From: an uncultured Bacteroidales bacterium | GTDB taxonomy: Bacteria; Bacteroidota; Bacteroidia; Bacteroidales; WCHB1-69 | Direction: 5' to 3' | DNA length: 64,000 nucleotides | Assembly: GCA_937949745.1 (NCBI GenBank) | Contig: CALECM010000132.1 | Location: 1-64,000, forward strand | Shown: in pieces, positions 8,923-18,095 of the stretch | Position numbering within the stretch: position 1 is the stretch's first letter | How the letters are laid out: each line of letters begins with the position of its first letter | Program-made: the position numbers and the translations under genes | The notes under the pieces: model-generated | What the model saw: the letters and a program-made list of their open reading frames with translations, nothing else | The model's database searches: none | Told to the model about the DNA's origin: nothing

Positions 8923-9372
8923 ATGGAAAAATTAAATGATGACAATATAAAAAACATGCATACCGGGAAACTGATCTATGTGATCCAGAAACATGATGCT
9001 TCCCGTTTACATTATGATTTCCGGCTCGAAGTAAATAAAGTACTCAAAAGTTGGGCTGTTCCCAAAGAGCCTTCCATGGATCCGCAAGTTAAAAGATTGG
9101 CGATTCTGGTGGATGATCATGCTCTGGACTATGCCGGATTTGAAGGAGTGATCCCGGAGGGCAGGTACGGCGCCGGAACAGTGGAAATATGGGATTCCGG
9201 CACGTGGCATCCGGAGAAAAACTTTGAAGATATTGAAATGGCGCTTCGGAACGGATTATTGGAATTTTCCCTTGCAGGGAAAAAACTGAAAGGCACCTTT
9301 ACCCTGCTCAGGATGAAAAAATCGACAGTTAAAAATGGATGGCTGCTCATTAAAAAACCGGAAAATATGTGA
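8923..9372 (+). CDS. Standalone DNA ligase D-type 3'-phosphoesterase
   Basis: This 149-residue protein consists only of the LigD 3'-phosphoesterase (PE) domain. It has the metal-site signature HDASRLHYDFRLE (His24, His30, Asp32, Arg34, Glu36), the segment DDHALDYAGFEG and PEGRYGAGTVEIWDSG. In LigD, this domain trims 3'-phosphate and 3'-ribonucleotide ends during non-homologous end joining. Here neither the ligase nor the polymerase domain, nor Ku, is encoded nearby, so it probably acts alone in 3'-end cleaning. It lies 80 bp after the kinase-RapZ gene on the same strand and may be co-transcribed. Confidence 0.9.
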   Translation: MEKLNDDNIKNMHTGKLIYVIQKHDASRLHYDFRLEVNKVLKSWAVPKEPSMDPQVKRLAILVDDHALDYAGFEGVIPEGRYGAGTVEIWDSGTWHPEKNFEDIEMALRNGLLEFSLAGKKLKGTFTLLRMKKSTVKNGWLLIKKPENM

Positions 9373-9486
9373 TAGGGGATTTTTCTTATAGTAAGAGAAG
9401 TGAATTTTCCGGAAATCAAAATCAATTCCTCAAACATAACCCCTCATCTGGTGTTTTATAAAATTATGAATCTAAATAATGATATT

Positions 9487-12342
9487 ATGAAAAAGTTAGT
9501 ACTATTTTTCCTGGGATTATTTATGGCGTCCCTGGGTTATGCGCAAATTACACAGGATACGCTTATTATATTAAATCTCCAAAACCAGCAACGGGATATA
9601 TATATGGGCGGTATATCGCCTAACGGCCAGTATGTGACCGGGTTTACGGATTTCCAGTATGTTTCTTTTATCTGGAATGAAACTACCGGGTTTCATGAAT
9701 TCGGAAATGACGGATTGAGTTCTAGCGGAGTGGCCGTATCTAACAATGGTATTGTAGCCGGTAATTTCGACGGTAAATATGAAATGACCAATGGAGATTC
9801 CGTAATTGTTACACTCGCAGGTTATTATTCCAACGGAATGTGGCATCTTCTGGCACTAGATCCAAATACTCCGATCACCGAAGAAACCGTAAGTCATGCT
9901 TCTTCCATTTCTTCGGACGGAACTGTTATCGGAGGGTCCTATCATGGAGGGACTTACCGCCATATTCCGACAAAATGGCATAACGGGTTACCTACCGCAC
10001 TTGAATATACTAATTCGGGCCAGGGAGCTGACATCACATCCCTCTCATCCAACGGTGCTATTGCCGGAGGGTTTACTGCACCGAATAATACACCGTTTCC
10101 TGTTATATGGATTAACGGGGAAATGATTCCGGTAACTTATAACGGAATACCTTTTCCGGGAACAGTGAACGGAATCAGCAGCAACGGAAAATATGCGGCT
10201 GTTTATTGTAATGACCTGCCGGCAATTTATGATATTGAAGAGGACAGGCTTACCTTTTTAGGTAAAAAAGAAGGAGCCTTGGTTGCAGAAGGTATTGCCG
10301 TTACAGACGACGGGATATTGGTAGGTATAAATGTAATAAATCCGTTAGATTTTGAGCCTTTTATTTACACTCCTCAATTGGGTATGATGGATTTGACTGA
10401 TTATCTTGAATCAATAGGGATAACCATACCGGCCGGATTAGTGATGACAGAGCCTACCGGCATATCAGCAGACGGATCACGTATAGTAGGTAAAGGCACT
10501 ATGAACAATTATGGTATAGGCTGGATTATCAATATTGAAAATCCCCTGCAAGGCCTTAATCGTCCGGGAAACCTGAGTTTGATGGAAAATAATAAAGGAA
10601 ACATTACCCTATCATGGAATGCGGCGGAACCGGATGCCGGTCAAACTCTTACAGGCTATAATGTCTACAGGAATGATGTAAAATTAAACAGTAACCCTGT
10701 TACGGCTACCACTTACCATGATCCTTCCCTGACAACAGGAAATTATAATTATTATATTACGGCCGTTTGGGGTTCGGAAGAATCCATACCTTCTGATAGG
10801 ATCAAATATAATGTGGGAAGTATGGAAATCCCGTTCATGGAAAATTTCTCTACCGGAAGCCTGGATACAAACTACTGGAATCTTCCTACGGATATGACAC
10901 GATGGAAAATTTCCGCCCAGGACGGATTAAGGCCTCCGGCACTCGAATTCACAGTTCCCGTATACGCCTCTTACAGAGACACGATCCTTTCCCCCTATAT
11001 GGAAGGGAACGGTCACCAGGAAATATTATTAGCCTACAACATAGCGATACCCGTCATGGGAAATATAACCGGTGATACTATGAAGGTCGAGATATTTGAC
11101 GGTAATAACTGGCAGCTTATCAAAGAACATCACACCAAAAGGAACGGATCTTTTACTTTCCAATATGAAGAAATAGATATTGCGAACTGGGCCAGTGACC
11201 GGGAATTCAGGATAAGGTTCATCGGAGTCGGTACCAATCGCGGTGAATTCCCGCTGTGGTTTATTGATAACATTTATATTTATACGCCTGAAGACGCATT
11301 GGTTCCGGAAGCTCCGATATCCCTTACGGCGCACCAATCGGAAAACGACTGGGTATACCTGAATTGGGCCGACCATAATGAAGTTGCCCAATTATCTTAT
11401 CTGGAATTTACAGAATCTACATTTGGAATATCTAACCTTGGCGAACCCTTTATCGCCGCTAATAAATATACCGCACAGGATCTCGCTTCTTATGAAGGTT
11501 ATTATCTGACATCCATTTCCGTAATCATGAGCAGAATCGAATCCTTTATGCCAGCATGTACGTTATACGTTTCTCAGGGAGGCGAGAGGAAAGTAAGCCA
11601 GCCCATCGGACAATTTACACCTCAGAGCTGGAATACTTTTGAACTGCAGACACCTTATCTGATAGACCATACCCAGGATCTCTATTATGGGATTGAAGTA
11701 GGGCAACATGCAAGCAGTGATTTGATCATAGGACTATGTGATCCTGTGATGGGAGAAAATGGTGATGAGCCCTATAATATTTATGACGGCAGATCAAATC
11801 TATATTCTGAAGATAACGCCCGGACATGGAACAAACTGAGTGATGCGGACCTGATCGGTTCTTTAGGTATTACGGGAATTTTGAAAAAAGATGTTTCCAC
11901 TGTCCAGGATGGCCGGATTTTAGGCTATAAGATTTACCGGAACGGAGTGAGCCTGCTGGGTAGTGAAGGAGGTGGCGATATTCTTACTATTTTAAATAAT
12001 TATACGGATTACCGGCCTCTCAACAGCAGGGCTTGTTATGAAATAACCGCTTATTATGATACCCAGGAAGAATCACCCCGGTCAGAAAGCTTTTGCTTTA
12101 CTACTACCGATATCATCGAAAATGAAGTTCCGGGCTTATTGGTGTATCCTAATCCCGTTCACGATCACATCAACATCGTAGTGCCTTTTATCGATGCCAC
12201 ACTTTTCGACCTACAGGGAAATATGATACTCAATAGTAACGAACCGCAGATTAATGTAAATGGAATTACTCCGGGTATTTATTTCCTGAGAATTAACTTA
12301 CTGGACGGCAGAAATACGACTCGTAAGATCATCAAAATGTAA
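9487..12342 (+). CDS. Secreted HAF-repeat/fibronectin type III protein with T9SS sorting domain
   Basis: ATG 9487 is chosen because it begins a clean signal peptide (MKKLVLFFLGLFMASLGYAQ); in-frame starts upstream (GTG 9400) would add a non-hydrophobic extension. The mature protein (951 residues before cleavage) begins with HAF-type extracellular repeats (GGISPNGQYVTGF, ISSDGTVIGGSY, LSSNGAIAGGF, ISADGSRIVG) up to about residue 350. A fibronectin type III-like segment (LSWNAAEPDAGQTLTGYNVY), a jelly-roll-like region with FSTGSLDTNYWNLP, and further Fn3-like sequence (DGRILGYKIYRNG) follow. The last 75 residues are a type A T9SS sorting domain (VYPNPVHDHINI through GIYFLRINLLDGRNTTRKII). Its partner is unknown. 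A terminator follows at 12375. Confidence 0.88.
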   Translation: MKKLVLFFLGLFMASLGYAQITQDTLIILNLQNQQRDIYMGGISPNGQYVTGFTDFQYVSFIWNETTGFHEFGNDGLSSSGVAVSNNGIVAGNFDGKYEMTNGDSVIVTLAGYYSNGMWHLLALDPNTPITEETVSHASSISSDGTVIGGSYHGGTYRHIPTKWHNGLPTALEYTNSGQGADITSLSSNGAIAGGFTAPNNTPFPVIWINGEMIPVTYNGIPFPGTVNGISSNGKYAAVYCNDLPAIYDIEEDRLTFLGKKEGALVAEGIAVTDDGILVGINVINPLDFEPFIYTPQLGMMDLTDYLESIGITIPAGLVMTEPTGISADGSRIVGKGTMNNYGIGWIINIENPLQGLNRPGNLSLMENNKGNITLSWNAAEPDAGQTLTGYNVYRNDVKLNSNPVTATTYHDPSLTTGNYNYYITAVWGSEESIPSDRIKYNVGSMEIPFMENFSTGSLDTNYWNLPTDMTRWKISAQDGLRPPALEFTVPVYASYRDTILSPYMEGNGHQEILLAYNIAIPVMGNITGDTMKVEIFDGNNWQLIKEHHTKRNGSFTFQYEEIDIANWASDREFRIRFIGVGTNRGEFPLWFIDNIYIYTPEDALVPEAPISLTAHQSENDWVYLNWADHNEVAQLSYLEFTESTFGISNLGEPFIAANKYTAQDLASYEGYYLTSISVIMSRIESFMPACTLYVSQGGERKVSQPIGQFTPQSWNTFELQTPYLIDHTQDLYYGIEVGQHASSDLIIGLCDPVMGENGDEPYNIYDGRSNLYSEDNARTWNKLSDADLIGSLGITGILKKDVSTVQDGRILGYKIYRNGVSLLGSEGGGDILTILNNYTDYRPLNSRACYEITAYYDTQEESPRSESFCFTTTDIIENEVPGLLVYPNPVHDHINIVVPFIDATLFDLQGNMILNSNEPQINVNGITPGIYFLRINLLDGRNTTRKIIKM

Positions 12343-12374
12343 GCTTCTTTCCCAAGTCAATTATAATCCATATT

Positions 12375-12419
12375 ACAGGGAGACAGGGATAATTCATCTT
12401 TTCTCCCTGTACTTTTTTT
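12375..12419 (+). terminator. Intrinsic terminator of the HAF-repeat protein gene
   Basis: ACAGGGAGA (12375-12383) pairs with TCTCCCTGT (12402-12410) in a 9-bp perfect stem, followed by AC and seven T. Confidence 0.85.
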
Positions 12420-12420
12420 G

Positions 12421-12428
12421 TATCTTTG
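12421..12428 (+). promoter_or_regulatory. -7 box TATCTTTG of leuS
   Basis: Exact TAnnTTTG match, 23 bp before ATG 12452 and directly after the preceding terminator. Confidence 0.65.
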
Positions 12429-12451
12429 CAACTTCGTAAAAAAGTCAAGCA

Positions 12452-15214
12452 ATGGATTATAATTTTAAGGAAATTGAGCCTAAATGGCAGGATTATTGGA
12501 ATAAACATAAGATTTATAAAACGGAAATAGATCCTTCAAAAGAAAAATTCTATATCCTGGATATGTTCCCTTATCCTTCGGGAGAAGGACTTCATGTGGG
12601 ACATCCGCTGGGATATATTGCTTCCGATATTTACGCGAGATACAAAAAACAAAAAGGATATAATGTACTCCATCCTATGGGATTCGATGCATTCGGACTC
12701 CCGGCCGAACAATATGCCATTCAAACCGGCAGGCATCCGGCCTCTAAAACCATCGAAAACATCAACCGGTACAGGGAACAGCTGGATAAAATAGGCTTTT
12801 CTTATGACTGGGACAGGGAATTTACGACCAGCGACCCTGATTATTATAAATGGACACAGTGGACTTTCATACAGCTATTCCACCATTATTACTGTTATGA
12901 CGAACAACAGGCACGACCCATCGCCGAACTGGAGGAGGTATTTGCCATGCAGGGTACTAAAGGTTTGAATATTGCTCAAACAGAAGAACTGACCTTTACC
13001 GCGGAAGAATGGAAAAATTTCGGCGAACATGAGCAACAGGAAATATTACTCAATTACCGTCTGGCTTATCTAGCTGATACCTGGGTGAACTGGTGCCCCG
13101 GGTTGGGAACCGTACTCGCCAATGACGAAGTGGTACGTGGCGTTTCCGTAAGGGGAGGTTATCCGGTAGAACGTAAACGGATGCGTCAATGGATGCTCCG
13201 GGTTTCAGCTTACGCGGAAAGATTGTTAAAAGGATTGGACTCCATCGAATGGAGTGATTCGCTGAAAGAAATCCAACGCAACTGGATTGGCAGAAGCGAA
13301 GGAGCCTTCATACAATTTCCAATAGAAAATCATACCGAGACACTGGATATTTTTACTACCCGTCCCGATACGATATTTGGCGTTTCTTTTATGGTATTGT
13401 TCCCCGAACACGAGCTTATCGAAAAGATAACGACTCCAGGACAAAAAGATCAGGTAGCTGAATATGTAAAATGGGCCGGAAGCAGAACCGAAACGGAGCG
13501 CCAGAGCGAAGTGAAAAAAGTAAGCGGAGTGTTCACAGGTAGTTATGCCGTCCATCCTTTTACCGGTGAAAAGATCCCGATCTGGATCGCGGAATATGTG
13601 CTGGCCGGCTATGGAACCGGAGCCATTATGGCCGTTCCTGCCCATGACTCCAGGGATTATGCTTTTGCAAAGCATTTTGATTTACCAATCGGGGAAGTAA
13701 TCGCCGGCGGGAACATCGAAAATGAAGCTTTTGAATCTAAAGACGGGATTTGTATTAATTCGGATTTTATCACCGGCAAAACCGTAAAAGAAGGCGGTAG
13801 AATGGTGATTGAAAAAGTAGAGGCCTTAAAGATCGGGCATGCCACCGTTAATTACCGGATCCGTGACGCGATCTTCAGCAGGCAACGATATTGGGGAGAA
13901 CCTTTCCCTGTTTATTACAAAGACGGAATGCCCTATACATTACCCGAGAACGAATTACCTTTGACACTGCCTGAAATAGACAAGTTCCTGCCTACCGAAT
14001 CAGGAGAACCTCCGCTGGCCAGGGCCAAAAACTGGAAAACATCGGAAGGATATCCCTATGAAACGAGCACTATGCCAGGCTTTGCAGGTTCAAGCGGTTA
14101 TTACTTACGTTTTATGGATCCACACAACGATAAAGAGTATTTCTCCAAAGAAAGTAATGAATACTGGAGAAACGTGGACATCTATGTTGGCGGATCCGAA
14201 CACGCCACCGGACATCTCATTTATTCCCGGTTCTGGAATAAATTCCTTTATGATATCGGACTTTGCGTGGAAGATGAACCTTTTAAAAAATTAATCAACC
14301 AGGGTATGATCCTGGCCCATTCGCAGTTCGTATACCGTATTGAAGGAAGCAACACTTTTGTTTCGTATGGGTTAAAAGACCGGTATGACCATACACCCAT
14401 ACATGTTCACGTTAATCTGGTACACAACGGCGTTCTTGATACGGAAGCTTTTAAACAATGGCAACCGGAATTCTCTTCTGCCGAATTTATACTGGAAGAC
14501 GGGAAGTATCATTGCGGCTCGGAAGTGGAGAAAATGTCCAAATCAAAATTCAATGTCCAAAATCCGGATGACCTGGTGAACCGCTATGGCGCCGACACTT
14601 TACGTTTATACGAGATGTTCCTCGGACCATTGGAATTGGCTAAGCCATGGGACATCAACGGGATAGAAGGGGTTTTCAGGTTCCTGAAAAAATTCTGGAG
14701 ATTATTTCATGACCAGGATCATCATTTTTCAATTTCGGATGAAGAACCTACGGAAGAAGAATATAAGATACTACATAAAACCATTAAGAAAATCCAGGAA
14801 GATAACGAGCGCTACGCTTTCAACACCGGAGTCAGCGCATTCATGATATCCACAAATGAACTGACGGATAAACAATGCCGAAAACGTAAGGTACTGGAAC
14901 CTTTGACCATCTTGTTATCCGCATACGCACCGCACATGGCTGAAGAACTCTGGTCATTGATGGGACATGAAACTTCTGTTTATTTTGCCTGCTTCCCTGC
15001 TTATGATGAGAAATACCTGATTGAAACTTCCGTACAATATCCAGTATCTTTTAATGGAAAAACCAGGTTTCAAAGGACATTTCCCGCAGATATGGATACC
15101 GGCCGTATTGAAAAAGAGATACTCGTGGACGAAGAAGCTCAAAAATGGCTTCAGGGAAAAACGCCCAAGAAAGTAATCGTAGTTCCGGGCAGGATCATCA
15201 ATATTGTCTTATAA
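12452..15214 (+). CDS. leuS: Leucyl-tRNA synthetase
   Basis: This 920-residue class I aminoacyl-tRNA synthetase charges tRNA-Leu with leucine in the cytoplasm. The HIGH-type motif is in FPYPSGEGLHVGHPLGY (about residues 39-55). The editing (CP1) domain includes TTRPDTIFGVSF and GTGAIMAVPAHDSRDY, and the KMSKS loop (KMSKSKFN) starts at about residue 694. The C-terminal segment VVPGRIINIVL is typical of bacterial LeuRS. The length is within the usual range for Bacteroidota, which carry insertions. It has its own promoter, and a flippase gene follows 29 bp downstream and is probably co-transcribed. Confidence 0.98.
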   Translation: MDYNFKEIEPKWQDYWNKHKIYKTEIDPSKEKFYILDMFPYPSGEGLHVGHPLGYIASDIYARYKKQKGYNVLHPMGFDAFGLPAEQYAIQTGRHPASKTIENINRYREQLDKIGFSYDWDREFTTSDPDYYKWTQWTFIQLFHHYYCYDEQQARPIAELEEVFAMQGTKGLNIAQTEELTFTAEEWKNFGEHEQQEILLNYRLAYLADTWVNWCPGLGTVLANDEVVRGVSVRGGYPVERKRMRQWMLRVSAYAERLLKGLDSIEWSDSLKEIQRNWIGRSEGAFIQFPIENHTETLDIFTTRPDTIFGVSFMVLFPEHELIEKITTPGQKDQVAEYVKWAGSRTETERQSEVKKVSGVFTGSYAVHPFTGEKIPIWIAEYVLAGYGTGAIMAVPAHDSRDYAFAKHFDLPIGEVIAGGNIENEAFESKDGICINSDFITGKTVKEGGRMVIEKVEALKIGHATVNYRIRDAIFSRQRYWGEPFPVYYKDGMPYTLPENELPLTLPEIDKFLPTESGEPPLARAKNWKTSEGYPYETSTMPGFAGSSGYYLRFMDPHNDKEYFSKESNEYWRNVDIYVGGSEHATGHLIYSRFWNKFLYDIGLCVEDEPFKKLINQGMILAHSQFVYRIEGSNTFVSYGLKDRYDHTPIHVHVNLVHNGVLDTEAFKQWQPEFSSAEFILEDGKYHCGSEVEKMSKSKFNVQNPDDLVNRYGADTLRLYEMFLGPLELAKPWDINGIEGVFRFLKKFWRLFHDQDHHFSISDEEPTEEEYKILHKTIKKIQEDNERYAFNTGVSAFMISTNELTDKQCRKRKVLEPLTILLSAYAPHMAEELWSLMGHETSVYFACFPAYDEKYLIETSVQYPVSFNGKTRFQRTFPADMDTGRIEKEILVDEEAQKWLQGKTPKKVIVVPGRIINIVL

Positions 15215-15243
15215 TACCCAAGCGCATTCCGACGCCATCGCTC

Positions 15244-16710
15244 ATGAAACAGAAAGATTTCCTGACGAACCTCATCCTGCTGATCATACTTAATTTGTTG
15301 ATCAAGCCTGTTTGGGTGCTCGGAATCGACATCGGGGTACAAAACAGTGTAGGCGCGGCGGAATACGGACTCTATTTTGCCGTATTTAATTTCACCTTTC
15401 TCTTCAATATGTTGTTGGATATGGGTATTACCAATTTCAACAACCGGAATATCGCACGTCATTCCCAACTGGCAGGCAAACATCTTTCGGGCATCCTCAC
15501 GCTAAAATTACTCCTAGGACTTTTCTACTTGATCGTTACATTCGCAGTAGGGCTTCTTATCGGTTATCGTGATATCCAGCTTAAAATATTGTTCTGGACT
15601 GCCATCAATCAATTACTTAATTCTTTGATTCTTTATCTCAGGTCTAACATTACAGCCCTGATGAAATTTAAGACCGACAGTATTTTATCGGTATTGGACA
15701 GGTTGTTGATGATACTCTTTTGCGGAGTGTTGCTCTGGGGAAATGTGACAAAAGGTCCGTTTCGCATCGAATGGTTTATTTATTCCCAGACCGCGGCCTA
15801 TGCGATCTCAGCCTTCATCGCTCTCTTGGTGGTGATCAGAAATGCAAAACCACAGAAACTTTACTGGAATCTTTCTTTTTTCAGGATGATCCTCAAGAAA
15901 AGTTTTCCGTTCGCCATTCTTTACCTGTTAATGTCTTTCTATAACCGTATCGATTCGGTGATGATCGAAAGAATATTACCGGAATCCATTTCTGCGCTGG
16001 AAACCGGCATCTATGCTTCCGCTTTCCGTTTACTGGACGCTCTGGTCATGATATCTTATCTTTTCTCCGTCATCCTTCTGCCTCTTTTTTCAAGGATGTT
16101 GAAGGATAAGGAAGACCTTACACCCATTATCAGGACTTCGTTCTCGCTTCTCTTTTATTTCGCCGTTACCGCTACGATATTACTTCTCAATTTCAGATAT
16201 CCGGTATTAGATTTCCTGTATACGGAACATGTAACTGAAAGTGCGGACGTATTCCGCTTCCTGCTTCCCTGCATTATCCCTATTTCATTTACCTATATTT
16301 TCGGGACGCTATTGACGGCCAACGGCAACATGAAATTATTAAATATCACTTCCATCGTCGGGATCGGGGTTAACGTACTGGTAAATCTTTTGCTGATTCC
16401 AAGGATGCATGCGGTGGGCGCGGCAGTGGCAAGTCTTTCGACCCAAACGGTAGTGGCCGCCGTACAGATCTTTATTGTGTCCAAAGAGTTAAAATTCTCG
16501 CTTTCGATACTACCCTACCGGCGATGCCTGATTTATCTTGCGCTCATGATACCCGTGGGATATTTATCATCCACTTATCTTCCGTTTAATGCCTTAATTT
16601 CCATAATACTAGCCGGTGTTTTTTCTTTTTTACTGGCTTTTGCCACCCGGCTGCTATCCATGGATTTCCTTAAAGAATTTAACCTGAAAAAACATAAAGA
16701 CACCTATTAA
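15244..16710 (+). CDS. Polysaccharide/lipid-linked oligosaccharide flippase (MATE-like, Wzx type)
   Basis: This integral membrane protein of 488 residues has about 12-14 hydrophobic segments and the MVF/Wzx layout. It starts MKQKDFLTNLILLIILNLLI and has the conserved loop YNRIDSVMIERIL and the later segment GIGVNVLVNLLLIPRMHAVG. ATG 15244 is chosen because the frame upstream overlaps leuS and is hydrophilic. Family members move undecaprenyl- or other polyprenyl-linked sugars across the inner membrane. No glycosyltransferase cluster surrounds it, so the substrate is unknown. It lies 29 bp after leuS. Confidence 0.88.
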   Translation: MKQKDFLTNLILLIILNLLIKPVWVLGIDIGVQNSVGAAEYGLYFAVFNFTFLFNMLLDMGITNFNNRNIARHSQLAGKHLSGILTLKLLLGLFYLIVTFAVGLLIGYRDIQLKILFWTAINQLLNSLILYLRSNITALMKFKTDSILSVLDRLLMILFCGVLLWGNVTKGPFRIEWFIYSQTAAYAISAFIALLVVIRNAKPQKLYWNLSFFRMILKKSFPFAILYLLMSFYNRIDSVMIERILPESISALETGIYASAFRLLDALVMISYLFSVILLPLFSRMLKDKEDLTPIIRTSFSLLFYFAVTATILLLNFRYPVLDFLYTEHVTESADVFRFLLPCIIPISFTYIFGTLLTANGNMKLLNITSIVGIGVNVLVNLLLIPRMHAVGAAVASLSTQTVVAAVQIFIVSKELKFSLSILPYRRCLIYLALMIPVGYLSSTYLPFNALISIILAGVFSFLLAFATRLLSMDFLKEFNLKKHKDTY

Positions 16711-16758
16711 AAAATGGATTTTTATGGTCCGGAATAATTTATATTAAAAATAATTTTA

Positions 16759-16766
16759 TATCTTTG
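16759..16766 (+). promoter_or_regulatory. -7 box TATCTTTG of the small lipoprotein gene
   Basis: Exact TAnnTTTG match, 17 bp before ATG 16784. Confidence 0.6.
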
Positions 16767-16783
16767 CAACTATAAGAAGTGCT

Positions 16784-17032
16784 ATGGATTCGCTTGTGAT
16801 GAATACTATGAAGAAAAAAAAGTCGTTATTGTATATCGTTGGATTGTTTTCCATCATATTATGTTTCTTTTTTGCAACTTCATGTTCCACTACTAAACAC
16901 ACCTATGTCAAAGATGACAAAGCTCCCGGTTACCAGAAAAAAAGAGGTAATAAACCTAAGTGGACTACAACCACCAATACCAAGACTAAATATGTCAAAA
17001 GAGGAAATAAGTCCAAAAAACAGCACTATTAA
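16784..17032 (+). CDS. Small basic lipoprotein of unknown function
   Basis: This 82-residue protein has a signal sequence ending in a lipobox-like segment (FFFATSC), then a short, very basic tail (KKRGNKPKW, KRGNKSKKQHY). It would be a cell-envelope lipoprotein with only about 50 mature residues. ATG 16808 (MKKKKSLLYIVG) would give a more usual signal peptide; the upstream start is kept because nothing in the sequence excludes it. The strongly positive tail could bind peptidoglycan, LPS or nucleic acid; no function is known to me. It has its own promoter and a terminator after it. Confidence 0.75.
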   Translation: MDSLVMNTMKKKKSLLYIVGLFSIILCFFFATSCSTTKHTYVKDDKAPGYQKKRGNKPKWTTTTNTKTKYVKRGNKSKKQHY

Positions 17033-17053
17033 ACCAAAGCTAATAACCTTTTC

Positions 17054-17077
17054 AACTGCTTACGGCAGTTTTTTTAT
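17054..17077 (+). terminator. Intrinsic terminator after the small lipoprotein gene
   Basis: AACTGC (17054-17059) pairs with GCAGTT (17065-17070), followed by a T-run. The next gene begins only a few bases downstream. Confidence 0.75.
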
Positions 17078-17086
17078 TTAATGCCT

Positions 17087-18064
17087 ATGAATTTTACGAA
17101 AAAGCTCCTTTTCATACCTTTAGCATTTTCATTTATTTCACTTTCCGCCCAAAACGACAATTGCAAAATCGGTATTGATATCGTTGGGGGCAAAACCGTT
17201 GCTGAAGAAGAAGCAACAGTTGATTCCTTAGGGTTCAATTTAAGCTATGATGACGATGAGCAGGCTTTTGAAAATATACCTTATAACGGACCGGAAATTC
17301 ATTTTGTTTATTTCGAATGGATGCCGGGTTACGGAGTATATAATAACTTTGATGTTACTGCCACGCATTACAAACACGCAGGTGCCGTAAATGCGGATAC
17401 TTTGTTATTGGGACGTTACTGCCATCCGGCTCCTTTCCGGGTTACCTCCAACTATGGTAAAAGAAAGAAAAGAATGCATTACGGTGTGGATTTAGGTTAT
17501 CCTACCGGTACTCCTGTCGTGGCTGCTTTCGACGGGATCGTTCGTTGTTCCAAAGCAAATGCCGGCGGTTATGGTAATCTTATCGTATTACGGCACGAGA
17601 ACGGATTGGAGACTTATTACGGCCACCTTTCAAAAAGACTTGTAAATCCCGGACAGGTAGTAAAAGCCGGAGACACTATTGCTTTAGGCGGAAATACGGG
17701 ACGTTCTTACGGAAGTCATTTGCATTTCGAAACCCGCTACCTTGGAACACCGTTTAATCCCAATAAAATTATTGATTTTGCCAATTATAAATTACATTGC
17801 GATACCCTGTATATCAGAGGATGCGCTGCCGCAGCCAACATAGCAGCCAATACCTCCACCAAAGCTCCTTCGTCTTCATCCGGCAGCAGCAATACAGCCC
17901 TGGCTTCTACCGGAACTTCGGCCGCCACTTATTATAAAGTGAAAAACGGTGATACCTTGTCTCATATTGCCGCCAGATACGGCACCAGTGTGACGAAGTT
18001 AAAAAAGTTGAACGGTATGAGAAGTGACTTTTTAAGAGTGGGACAAAGATTACGGGTGAGATAA
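17087..18064 (+). CDS. Secreted M23 metallopeptidase with LysM domain (peptidoglycan hydrolase)
   Basis: This 325-residue protein begins with a signal peptide (MNFTKKLLFIPLAFSFISLSAQ); an in-frame ATG lies two codons upstream at 17081. The M23 domain (about residues 105-225) has the zinc ligands in MHYGVDLG (His131, Asp135) and HLHFE (His211 and His213 flanking Leu). A serine/threonine-rich linker (about 260-285) leads to one LysM module (YYKVKNGDTLSHIAARYG, to VGQRLRVR). LysM binds GlcNAc-containing glycan and M23 enzymes cut peptide cross-links, so a role in cell-wall remodelling in the periplasm is likely. The residues needed for catalysis are present. Confidence 0.93.
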   Translation: MNFTKKLLFIPLAFSFISLSAQNDNCKIGIDIVGGKTVAEEEATVDSLGFNLSYDDDEQAFENIPYNGPEIHFVYFEWMPGYGVYNNFDVTATHYKHAGAVNADTLLLGRYCHPAPFRVTSNYGKRKKRMHYGVDLGYPTGTPVVAAFDGIVRCSKANAGGYGNLIVLRHENGLETYYGHLSKRLVNPGQVVKAGDTIALGGNTGRSYGSHLHFETRYLGTPFNPNKIIDFANYKLHCDTLYIRGCAAAANIAANTSTKAPSSSSGSSNTALASTGTSAATYYKVKNGDTLSHIAARYGTSVTKLKKLNGMRSDFLRVGQRLRVR

Positions 18065-18095
18065 TTTTCGCACGTAGACATGAAAGAAAAGCATA

